Shown: one piece after another, positions 15,413-21,762 of the stretch
Layout: each line of letters begins with the position of its first letter
How positions within the stretch are numbered: position 1 is the stretch's first letter
From: Clostridiales bacterium
Lineage (GTDB): Bacteria > Bacillota > Clostridia > Oscillospirales > Oscillospiraceae
DNA: 21,762 nt
Direction of reading: 5' to 3'
Assembly (NCBI GenBank): GCA_021201515.1
Contig: JAJQET010000047.1
Location: forward strand, 1-21,762
Notes under the pieces: generated by a model
Seen by the model: the letters and a program-made list of their open reading frames with translations, nothing else
Told to the model about the DNA's origin: nothing
The model's database searches: none
Translations under genes and position numbers: made by a program

Positions 15413-18400
15413 TTACTTCTTGGCCTTGGCCTTCTTCTTGCCGCCGTTGACAGCGGGGAGGACGAAGCACACCACGGCGGTAATGACCATGCCGGCAATC
15501 AGCACAGCGTCCACAGCGTACTGGATGGTCTTCCAGCTCTGAGTGCTGGAGGTGGTGCTGCTGGTGCTGCTGGTGGTGGAGGAGGTACCCGTCGCTCTGG
15601 AGCGGCAGTACTGGTACAACATATGCTTGGTGGTCTGACGGAGCAGGTAGGTGCCGTAGTTGGTGGAGGTGGCGTCGCCTTCATACTCGTAGTAGGTGTC
15701 CACGGTGGAGCCGCCCAGCTGGCCTTCCACGCCGCCGAACAGGCCTGCGCCGGGGGACATGACCCAGGCATAGGGGCCGACGCCGTCGGTGATGATCATG
15801 CCGTTGAAGCCCCACTCACCCCGGAGGATGGTCTGATACAGGCCGTAGTGGAACTGGGAGATGCCGTCACGGTTCAGGGAGGACATGATGCCCAGGGCGC
15901 CCTCGCCGTCCTCATAGGTGCCGGACTCGGTCTCGTCATCGGGGATAAAGACGGTCTTGACGCAGATCTCGTAGTCCTTCAGGTAGATCTCACGGGCAGC
16001 CTGCTCGGAGAACCAGGTGATGTTGCCGTCACGGTTGGTGTCGTTGTCGTTCATAGCCATGTGCTTGATGTACACGGCGATGCCGGAATCCTGGAGGCCG
16101 CAGACCTCAGCGACGCCCATCATGCCGCCCAGGAAGCCATCCTCGGAGAAGTACTCGAAGTTACGGCCGCCGAAGGGAGTGCGGTGAGTGTTCATGGCCG
16201 GGGCGTAAGCGCCGGACAGGCCGTTCTTAATGGACTGGTGGGCATAGGCTACGCCCATCTGATAGAGCAGGTAGGGGTTCCAGGTGGAGGCATTCACAAC
16301 AGCGGAGGTGAACCAGGTGTTCACGCCGTAGCTGTTGTTGCCGTTGCCGGATTCGCCGGGGCCGTCCACCACAGAGGTCTGGGCCTTGTTGACGGACTCC
16401 ACAGCGGGGGTCTGCCAGCCCATGCTGCCGGCGACGGTGATCTGCTCGTCCAGGGTGGTCTGGTCAACCAGGTAGGACCAAATCTCGTTGTCATAGGAAG
16501 CGGTCTCCAGAATGACGCAGTCCACATCCAGACGCATGGAGGTCTCTTCCTCAGTGACCTGATAGTTGCCGTCCTCGTCCACAACGGGGTCGCCGTTGTC
16601 GTCTACGACGACATAGTAGGTCTTGCCGTACTCGATGGCGTGATCCTCCACCTCATCGTCGTAGAGGTAGCGCTCATCGTTCTGGTCCAGCCCCTCCCAG
16701 GTCGCCTCGGTGGCGTAGACCAGGTAGCTTGCGCCGCCGACATACTTGGTGACGGTCTTGGTGACCTTCTCGCCGTTTTCATAGGTCTCATAGGTGTACT
16801 CCACGCTGCCGAGGGCGGGGCAGGCCAGCACTTCCACCAGACCCTCGCTGAGGGCCTCGGTCTTGCAGCTGGACTCGTGGGTCATGATGACGGCCATGCC
16901 GCCCTCAAAGTCGCTGCGGTCCAAGTAGCCGTCCAGCATGTTGCCGTCGCCGGCGTCCACGTCGCTGAGGGCCACGGTGGCAACCTGCTCGTCGCTGTCA
17001 CGGGCGCCTACGCCATCGTCGTTGTAGACGATGGTCTCGTCCAGGGTGGCGGTGACAGCATCGGTGGCGTCGTTATGGGCATCAAAGGCCACATGGAACT
17101 TGTACTCGCCCTTCTCCAGCACATAGCAGCCGTAGCCGTAGGAGTCGAAGGAGGCCAGATCGTCGGTGTCAAACTCGATGGTGTACTCTGCGGACTCGCC
17201 GGCGGCCAGCTCGGCGGTCTTCTGGAAGCCGATCAGCACCTTACTGGACTTCTGGAGGCCGGTGCCGCTGATGCCGCAGTTCTCGTCGGTGTTATAGGGG
17301 GCTTCCAGATAGATCTGGACAACGTCCTTGCCCGCCACAGTGCCGGTGTTGGTGACCTTTACGGTGATGCTGCTGGTGGAATGGGCAGTCAGGTCAATGT
17401 TACTGTCCACCACCTCATATTCAAATGTGGTATAACTTAGGCCGTACCCGAATGGGTATTGCACAACTTCATCGTATCCTGAGGCTGTGCCGTTTTTCCA
17501 TTCATGTGTGGTGAAGTATTCGCTGTCGAAGTAGCCCTCTGCGTAAGCGGTCTCATACCAGCGGTAGCCGACATAGATGCCTTCCTCGTACTGATAGTAG
17601 CCGAAGTTGCTGGACTGGTCGAAGCCGGTGACGATCTCGGACACGTTGGTGTAGGTATTGTCGTCATTGTTGTAGAAGGAGGGCATGGTGGACATATCAT
17701 AGGCATAGGTGTCCGCCAGGTGGCCGGAGGGGTTCACGTCGCCCACCAGAATCTGGGCCACGGCGACCAGGCCGGCCTCGCCGGGATGGCCGATCCACAG
17801 GCAGGCGTCCACGCCGTATTCTTCTTCCTCGATCTCGCCCAGCTCCATGGCTGCGGAGGAGTTGATCAGGACGATAACCGTCTCATAGTTCTCGTTGCAG
17901 AACTTCAGCAGGTCCTTCTCGTCCTCGCTGAGCTGCAGATAGGTGGTGCCGGTGGAGGCGACGCCGTCGCCGTCATAGTCCATGGTGGGGGAAGCGCCCT
18001 CAGCGCCGGAACGGGCGAAGGTGACGATGACCACATCGTTGTAGCCGTCCTCCATAAAGTCGTCCTTGTCCCGCTCGTAGACCTCAACGGCGAACTCGCA
18101 GACCCGGGTGTAACCGCCCCAGTCGCCGTTACCGTAGTTGTCCTTGTTTTCGGCATAATCGGAGCCGGTGAAGGTGGCGAGCTCACCGGTGCCGGTGTGG
18201 CCGTAATAGTCCTCAGTGGTGTCCACGTTCCGGGCACCGCCGACGGCCTGCTCCAGCCACTCCCAGGCCTTCTCGTTGACGTCCAGGTACATCTCGGTGC
18301 TGGTGCTGTCAGAGCCGTCGTCCTTGGTGCCGGTGAAGGCTTCGTACATGGAGTAGGTGTACTCGTCATACTTGCCGCCTGCGGAGCCGGTGCCGCCATT

Positions 18401-18724
18401 GATGTAGTTATAGCTCATGGCGCCCAGGATGGTGACCTTGGTCCCCTTCTCCAGAGGCAGGGTGTTGTTTTCGTTGCGGAGCAGGACTGCGCCCTCTCCT
18501 TCCAGCTCGGTGACGATTTCACGGCCTTCGGCCAGGAGCTCCATCTCATCGTAGCTGGTCTCGTCGTCATCGCCGGTGCTGGTGGTCGTGCCGCTGGAGC
18601 TGGTGCCCAGATAGCTCGACAGGGTGGTGCCGAAGGTGTTCATCAGGACGTTGACCATCATGGTGATAACCAGCAGGACCGCGATGGTTACGATGCCAGG
18701 AACTAGCTTTTTGTTCTTTTTCAT
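15413..18724 (-). CDS. Domain-permuted GH3 glycosidase with a membrane anchor at each end
   Basis: Cell-surface beta-glycosidase (beta-glucosidase-like), 1103 aa. Domain order is swapped relative to ordinary GH3 enzymes. After a membrane helix (about 8-32) comes the GH3 C-type domain (about 50-355: EGAVLLRNENNTLPLEKG, INSSAAMELGEIE), then a fibronectin-III-like domain (about 440-560: KDVVQIYLEAPY). An unassigned region of about 170 residues follows, then the catalytic GH3 N-type barrel (about 770-1040). In the barrel D787 (VDGPGE), R854 (GRNFEYFSED), K887/H888 (KHMAMND) and the nucleophile D980 (GFNGMIITDGVG) are visible. A Ser/Thr linker leads to a second membrane helix (about 1065-1090) and a Lys-rich tail. 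I chose ATG18724 (GGAGGA 11-12 bases upstream); the frame opens to 18856 but that part lacks a site. Permuted GH3 enzymes are known in rumen and gut Firmicutes; the substrate is unknown. Confidence 0.92.
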   Translation of the reverse strand: MKKNKKLVPGIVTIAVLLVITMMVNVLMNTFGTTLSSYLGTSSSGTTTSTGDDDETSYDEMELLAEGREIVTELEGEGAVLLRNENNTLPLEKGTKVTILGAMSYNYINGGTGSAGGKYDEYTYSMYEAFTGTKDDGSDSTSTEMYLDVNEKAWEWLEQAVGGARNVDTTEDYYGHTGTGELATFTGSDYAENKDNYGNGDWGGYTRVCEFAVEVYERDKDDFMEDGYNDVVIVTFARSGAEGASPTMDYDGDGVASTGTTYLQLSEDEKDLLKFCNENYETVIVLINSSAAMELGEIEEEEYGVDACLWIGHPGEAGLVAVAQILVGDVNPSGHLADTYAYDMSTMPSFYNNDDNTYTNVSEIVTGFDQSSNFGYYQYEEGIYVGYRWYETAYAEGYFDSEYFTTHEWKNGTASGYDEVVQYPFGYGLSYTTFEYEVVDSNIDLTAHSTSSITVKVTNTGTVAGKDVVQIYLEAPYNTDENCGISGTGLQKSSKVLIGFQKTAELAAGESAEYTIEFDTDDLASFDSYGYGCYVLEKGEYKFHVAFDAHNDATDAVTATLDETIVYNDDGVGARDSDEQVATVALSDVDAGDGNMLDGYLDRSDFEGGMAVIMTHESSCKTEALSEGLVEVLACPALGSVEYTYETYENGEKVTKTVTKYVGGASYLVYATEATWEGLDQNDERYLYDDEVEDHAIEYGKTYYVVVDDNGDPVVDEDGNYQVTEEETSMRLDVDCVILETASYDNEIWSYLVDQTTLDEQITVAGSMGWQTPAVESVNKAQTSVVDGPGESGNGNNSYGVNTWFTSAVVNASTWNPYLLYQMGVAYAHQSIKNGLSGAYAPAMNTHRTPFGGRNFEYFSEDGFLGGMMGVAEVCGLQDSGIAVYIKHMAMNDNDTNRDGNITWFSEQAAREIYLKDYEICVKTVFIPDDETESGTYEDGEGALGIMSSLNRDGISQFHYGLYQTILRGEWGFNGMIITDGVGPYAWVMSPGAGLFGGVEGQLGGSTVDTYYEYEGDATSTNYGTYLLRQTTKHMLYQYCRSRATGTSSTTSSTSSTTSSTQSWKTIQYAVDAVLIAGMVITAVVCFVLPAVNGGKKKAKAKK

Positions 18725-18849
18725 AACAGTTTCATTCCTCCTAATTGTTATGATGCTGTTGGTTTGCGGACGCCGATGGGTATGCCTCCTTTCCTCGTTG
18801 ACTGGGTTTTGCGGTATTCCGGGTCGGGGTACCGCTCCCGAACCCTCTT

Positions 18850-18925
18850 GACACAATTAGTTTACAAATTTTTAAGGCTGCTTTCAGGAATTTGGCACGA
18901 TTGGCCGAAAATCCGGCACAATTGG
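18850..18925 (-). promoter_or_regulatory. Three-copy direct repeat and promoter of the GH3 gene
   Basis: Plus-strand copies are GACACAATTAG (18850-18860), GGCACGATTGG (18894-18904) and GGCACAATTGG (18915-18925). Spacing is 21 and 44 bases, about two and four helical turns. A candidate minus-strand promoter has -35 CTGAAA (18887-18882), 17 bases, -10 TAAACT (18864-18859). Two copies lie just upstream of the -35, the third overlaps the -10. The cores ACAATTAGT and ACAATTGGT match eight of nine positions of the LytTR/AgrA consensus as I recall it. Confidence 0.5.
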
Positions 18926-18956
18926 TTTTGAGAATGTGTTTGCCTGTTTTGCAGGC

Positions 18957-18992
18957 AAAAAAGGCCGCAGCCCGGACAATGCCGGGCTGCGG
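18957..18992 (-). terminator. Rho-independent terminator of the LytTR/AgrC-like operon
   Basis: CCGCAGCCCGG (18965-18975), six-base loop, CCGGGCTGCGG (18982-18992). Read on the minus strand the stem is followed by CC and six T (18962-18957), a textbook terminator 26 bases after the kinase stop. Confidence 0.9.
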
Positions 18993-19018
18993 TTTGTTGG
19001 TTCTGACGGAAGTGCCAT

Positions 19019-20377
19019 TTACTCCGCCTGCTCCAGGGCTTCCCCCTGGGGCAGCGGAATCAGAATTTGCAGGGAAAAGATATGGTCTGTGGACTGAATG
19101 GCGATGTCCCCGCCGTACTTTTCCGCCGTGCTGCGGATGCTTTTCAGGCCGATGCCGTGATCCTGCTTGTTGGCCTTGCTGGTGGCAGGGAGGCCGTCCT
19201 CCAGGGACACCCTGCCCTGGCAGTAGTTCCGCACCCGAATCATCAGGAGCTCTTTCTCAGTGTACACCGCCACCTGAATGACCCGCTGGGCTCTGTCCTC
19301 CAGCTTGCTGACCGCTTCGATGGCGTTGTCCAGGGCGTTGCCGAACATGGTGTACAGGTCGATTTTGTCCAGGAAGTCCAGCTGGCTGCCGTCCGCCATA
19401 CAGGTCATGTTGATGTGCCGCCCCTCGCACTGGAGGCTCTTTTCCGTCAGCACGATGTCCAGAGCACGGTTGCCGGTTTTCATGGCGGAGTCGTAAATCA
19501 GCACCGCATGTTCCATCTCCTCCAGCTGCCGGTCAATCTCCACCTCGTCCTTCAGCTGACGGATGGCCTCCATCTGGTGCTTCAGGTCGTGGCATTTCCG
19601 GTTGATCAGGTCGATGTTCTCCTGGGACAGCTCATATTGCTCCTTTTGCAGCAGCCAGAGCTGACGGCTCAGGACCAGCTCCATCTCCGTCCGCTGCAAT
19701 ATCTCCAGGCTGTTTTGCAGCAGCAGAACGACGATGCACACCGCGCATACCACCCACCGGTAGACGGTGATCATGTTGGCGTTGAGCTGATTGTTCTCCC
19801 CCAGCAGCCAGAAAATGACCTGATAATTGGCCAGGACGGTGAAGAGAATCATCATCAGCCCGTGGAGGGCCAGGTGGCCCTTTGGGATGGGGGCCGTCTG
19901 ACTGTACCGCACGGCGGGCAGCAGCAGCCCGTATACGCAGCAGGCCACCCCTACCACCAGTACGGCATAGTATAGCAGGCTCAGGCAGAGCCCCAGCACA
20001 GTCTCCGAAGTGAGCCGCAGGACCTGCGTTTGCAGCGGGATGAAGGTCTGCGTGACCAGCTCCGCCAGGAAATAGGCCCAGGAGGCGTAATAAAAGATGT
20101 GTGACCCGTCTGTCTTTCGGGTCAGCGCCAAATACAGCAGGGTGAACACCAGGCAGATGGGCGCTTCCAGCGCAGTGGAGGCATTGTCGGAGTCCACCAG
20201 GAGGTAAAGCACCGTCTGGGAGGCCGCCACCATCAGCAGGAGGAGCAGGACATGGAGCGCCTTCCCATGCCTGCGGGGGTGGGCATGGCACAGCACCTCC
20301 ACCGCTGCCAGCTCACAGAGGAACCGCAGAAGGTTTGGCTCATTAGAAAGGTACTGCATCAGCTCATGCAATGTCAT
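19019..20377 (-). CDS. AgrC-like sensor histidine kinase (GHKL ATPase)
   Basis: Polytopic membrane sensor kinase, 452 aa, partner of the LytTR regulator. The first about 230 residues contain about six hydrophobic helices, as in AgrC/ComD peptide receptors. A coiled stretch (SRQLWLLQKEQYELSQENIDL) leads to the dimerisation box KCHDLKHQMEAI, with H263 the likely phosphoacceptor (H267 is nearby). The GHKL ATPase has NALDNAIEAV and DHGIGLKSIRSTAEKYGG. GGAGGG before ATG20377 supports this start; the frame also opens to 20494 but that part overlaps the regulator. Its first 14 bases overlap the regulator gene. No AgrD-like peptide or AgrB protease gene is nearby, so the ligand is unknown. Confidence 0.93.
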   Translation of the reverse strand: MTLHELMQYLSNEPNLLRFLCELAAVEVLCHAHPRRHGKALHVLLLLLMVAASQTVLYLLVDSDNASTALEAPICLVFTLLYLALTRKTDGSHIFYYASWAYFLAELVTQTFIPLQTQVLRLTSETVLGLCLSLLYYAVLVVGVACCVYGLLLPAVRYSQTAPIPKGHLALHGLMMILFTVLANYQVIFWLLGENNQLNANMITVYRWVVCAVCIVVLLLQNSLEILQRTEMELVLSRQLWLLQKEQYELSQENIDLINRKCHDLKHQMEAIRQLKDEVEIDRQLEEMEHAVLIYDSAMKTGNRALDIVLTEKSLQCEGRHINMTCMADGSQLDFLDKIDLYTMFGNALDNAIEAVSKLEDRAQRVIQVAVYTEKELLMIRVRNYCQGRVSLEDGLPATSKANKQDHGIGLKSIRSTAEKYGGDIAIQSTDHIFSLQILIPLPQGEALEQAE

Positions 20378-21086
20378 TGTTGATCCCTCCAATATAGTTG
20401 GACAGGGCGGACAGGAACTCCTTCCGCTTCTGACGGCTGATGGGCACCCGGTCCGGCCCCACAATGGCCAGATCCCCCTGGATACCGGACACATGGGCCA
20501 GGTTCACCAGATAGCTGACCCCGCTGCGGACGAAGGACTTGCCGGACAGCTGCTCCGTCATGTTCTTCATGGTCTCCCGCACCTCATAGATGCCGTCAAC
20601 GGTGTGAACGCGAAGATTGTGCCGCTCACTTTCAATATAGCAGATGTCCCGCAGCTGCACCCGTTTCATGCCGTCCTCCCAGGGCAGCAGCAGGGAGGCC
20701 CCGGCCTCCCGCCGGGACAGGGTGCGCAGGGCGTCCTGCATCTCCATGGCGAAGCTGTAATAGTTCACCGGTTTCAGCAGATATGCCTGGGCCCGCACCT
20801 TATAGCCCTGGATGGCGTATTGAGCCATGTTGGTGATGAAAATGAGGATGACCTCACTGTCCTGCTCCCGCACCTTCATGGCGGTGCGCATCCCGTCGAT
20901 GCCGGGCATTTCAATGTCCATCAAAATCACGTCATAGACGGGCGTGTAATCGAAGAGCAGCTTCGCCCCGCTCTCAAAGGCCGTCACCTGAAACGCACAT
21001 CCCTGCTCCTCAGACAGCTTGTCCAGATAGGCGCAAATCGTATTCCGCTGCTCCAGCTCATCCTCCACCACTGCAATCCGAACCAT
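20364..21086 (-). CDS. LytTR-family response regulator
   Basis: Transcription factor of 240 aa. The receiver domain (about 1-120) has the acidic pair at E8-D9, phosphoacceptor D57 (VILMDIEMPGIDG) and K in AYLLKPVNYY. The LytTR DNA-binding domain (about 138-238) has LRDICYIESERHNLRVHTVDG, GKSFVRSGVSYLVNLAHVSGI and VPISRQKRKEFLSAL, all family-typical. ATG21086 with GGGGAGA upstream is the likely start. The frame extends to ATG21197, which would add 37 residues not seen in the family. A strong promoter lies at 21206-21234. It is first in a two-gene operon with the kinase and sits upstream of the GH3 gene, a likely target. Confidence 0.95.
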   Translation of the reverse strand: MVRIAVVEDELEQRNTICAYLDKLSEEQGCAFQVTAFESGAKLLFDYTPVYDVILMDIEMPGIDGMRTAMKVREQDSEVILIFITNMAQYAIQGYKVRAQAYLLKPVNYYSFAMEMQDALRTLSRREAGASLLLPWEDGMKRVQLRDICYIESERHNLRVHTVDGIYEVRETMKNMTEQLSGKSFVRSGVSYLVNLAHVSGIQGDLAIVGPDRVPISRQKRKEFLSALSNYIGGINNDIA

Positions 21087-21205
21087 GATTCTCCCCTTTC
21101 CCGTGCCTGCGCACTTTTTGCGCGCCCCCGCTTCCCACAGGGGGCGTGGCCAGATAGTTCCTTCTTCTCGTGACGGACCGCGCCCATCACGCTTCATTCG
21201 TCCTT

Positions 21206-21234
21206 ATTGTACCGTATTTTGTGCTGCTCTGCAA
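21206..21234 (-). promoter_or_regulatory. Sigma-A promoter of the LytTR/AgrC-like operon
   Basis: Minus strand -35 TTGCAG (21234-21229), 17-base spacer, -10 TACAAT (21211-21206). The leader to ATG21086 would be about 110 bases. TTGCAGAG, which includes the -35, is repeated 15 bases further upstream (21249-21242). Confidence 0.75.
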
Positions 21235-21463
21235 GGAATTTCTCTGCAATTTTTGCAAAAGGATGGGGTGAAATAGGTTCCAAGTCTGGATGACATCTTT
21301 TGCGTAAAGGCAGTACTTTGCAATCGACCTATAGGACTACCTGGCGACTGCCATGTTTGTTTCGCCGCTGGTCGAGCAAAAAGGATAGCAGTTTTTATTA
21401 AGGAACCTCTGAATAAAATGAAATTACCCTTGACAAACCTCGTCTCTAAACGCCGCAAACTTG

Positions 21464-21535
21464 CGCCGCCGAGAAAAGCAGCAAAAGAAGGCGGCTTAAG
21501 AGGGGGACCGGTGACCTCCCCCTCTTAAGGGCAAC
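21464..21535. repeat. Dispersed hairpin repeat, family A, copy 2
   Basis: Shares CTTGCGCCGCC, AAAGAAGGCGGCT and CCCTCTTAAG in the same order with 4092-4165. Here the second hairpin is perfect over 12 bp: CTTAAGAGGGGG (21495-21506) and CCCCCTCTTAAG (21518-21529). Confidence 0.7.
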
Positions 21536-21556
21536 GCCATCAACCTGAGGCGGCAA

Positions 21557-21588
21557 CCCCCTCCACCGGCTGTCGCCGGTGGAGGGGG
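21557..21588. repeat. Perfect 14-bp hairpin
   Basis: CCCCCTCCACCGGC (21557-21570), loop TGTC, and its exact complement (21575-21588). Directly followed by a smaller hairpin CAGCGAAT/ATTCGCTG (21596-21615). Probably part of the repeat element. Confidence 0.6.
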
Positions 21589-21620
21589 GTTCTGACAGCG
21601 AATGGCTATTCGCTGACGGC

Positions 21621-21644
21621 TCCGCCCCCCGGCGGAACTTTTTT
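21621..21644 (+). terminator. Terminator-like hairpin with T run
   Basis: TCCGCC (21621-21626), loop CCCC, GGCGGA (21631-21636), then ACTTTTTT. No plus-strand gene precedes it, so it may insulate the SOS-type promoter just downstream or be the end of the repeat element. Confidence 0.5.
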
Positions 21645-21653
21645 GAAAAATAT

Positions 21654-21667
21654 CGAACAAATGTTTG
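21654..21667 (+). promoter_or_regulatory. LexA-type SOS box
   Basis: CGAACAAATGTTTG fits the Gram-positive LexA (DinR) consensus CGAAC-N4-GTTYG. It overlaps the -35 of the promoter at 21665-21693, the usual position for repression. Confidence 0.7.
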
Positions 21668-21693
21668 CATTTTTCAAACCGCTGTGTTATACT
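21665..21693 (+). promoter_or_regulatory. Sigma-A promoter of the right-edge gene
   Basis: -35 TTGCAT (21665-21670), 17-base spacer, -10 TATACT (21688-21693), about 50 bases before the start codon at 21746. Confidence 0.8.
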
Positions 21694-21745
21694 GAGGGCA
21701 GAAGCAGATCCCCGTCCCATCCCCCCACGAGAAGGAGCGCCGGCG

Positions 21746-21762
21746 GTGTCTTATAAACAAAT
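21746..21762 (+). CDS. Start of an unidentified, probably SOS-controlled gene (3' cut off)
   Basis: AGAAGGAG (21730-21737), eight bases, then GTG TCT TAT AAA CAA, reading MSYKQ. Only about five codons are visible, too few to identify the product. The LexA box and strong promoter upstream support a real gene start. Confidence 0.5.

Larger units (their letters stand above)
21087..21745. other. Intergenic region with two promoters and repeats
   Basis: About 660 bases between the LytTR operon and the plus-strand gene at the right edge. It holds the LytTR promoter, an uncharacterised stretch without a convincing gene (21290-21460), repeat family A copy 2 (21464-21535), stacked hairpins (21557-21644) and the LexA-boxed promoter (21654-21693). 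Confidence 0.7.

Noticed and set aside
18721..18741. Four-codon leader peptide (MKLL) overlapping the GH3 start
   Set aside because: ATG18735 lies too close to GGAGG to be used well; GGAGG is placed acceptably for ATG18724.
21204..21458. Minus-strand small open frame upstream of the LytTR promoter
   Set aside because: No ribosome site or recognisable features, and it runs through the promoter of the LytTR operon.
1..21762. CRISPR arrays, tRNA or rRNA genes, transposases and phage genes
   Set aside because: No regularly spaced identical repeats, cloverleaf sequences, rRNA blocks or transposase motifs were seen by eye.

Overview
This 21.8 kb window is a GC-rich, gene-dense stretch from a low-copy-repeat-rich Clostridia genome. 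The best guess is an Oscillospiraceae-type gut anaerobe (Flavonifractor/Lawsonibacter/Dysosmobacter neighbourhood). That guess is inferred from Gram-positive envelope genes (lipoproteins, an L,D-transpeptidase, a PrsA-like foldase), YesN/YesM and LytTR/AgrC-type two-component systems, GGAGG ribosome sites, and acidic D/E/S/T-rich secreted proteins. No phage, transposase, CRISPR, tRNA or rRNA was seen.

Layout. (1) 1-4004, plus strand: a YesN-type AraC response regulator (5' end outside the window), a YesM-type histidine kinase, and a YtfQ-like galactofuranose/galactose-binding lipoprotein that carries a frameshift. Together they look like a three-part extracellular sugar sensor. (2) 4005-4595: a non-coding stretch with a repeat copy, an AT-rich patch and a strong terminator. 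(3) 9383 to 4596, minus strand: a GldA/GldF/GldG/DUF4340-type ABC exporter operon of unknown substrate. Its last gene is out of frame at an A7 run next to its start codon. (4) 9384-9860: an intergenic region with DnaA-box-like motifs, dispersed-repeat copies and a promoter. (5) 9861-11855, plus: a membrane-anchored L,D-transpeptidase and a small lipoprotein. (6) 11856-12258: repeat-rich intergenic DNA. (7) 13446 to 12259, minus: a PrsA/SurA-like lipoprotein with a degenerate parvulin domain. (8) 18724 to 13696, minus: a very large GH3 glycosidase with swapped domain order and a membrane segment at each end, followed by an AzgA-type nucleobase permease. (9) 21086 to 19019, minus: a LytTR response regulator overlapping an AgrC-like sensor kinase. 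(10) 21087-21762: a repeat-bearing intergenic region ending in a clear sigma-A promoter overlapped by a LexA-type SOS box, and the first codons of a plus-strand gene.

How the parts may work together. The LytTR/AgrC-like pair lies immediately upstream of the GH3 gene. Upstream of the GH3 start are helically spaced copies of an 11-bp motif that resembles LytTR binding sites, so a local circuit (sensor kinase, LytTR regulator, cell-surface GH3 glycosidase, nucleobase permease) is the most interesting system-level hypothesis here. Two apparent frameshifts, both in homopolymer runs (3626 and 5659-5665), could be sequencing or assembly errors, real mutations, or slippage sites.
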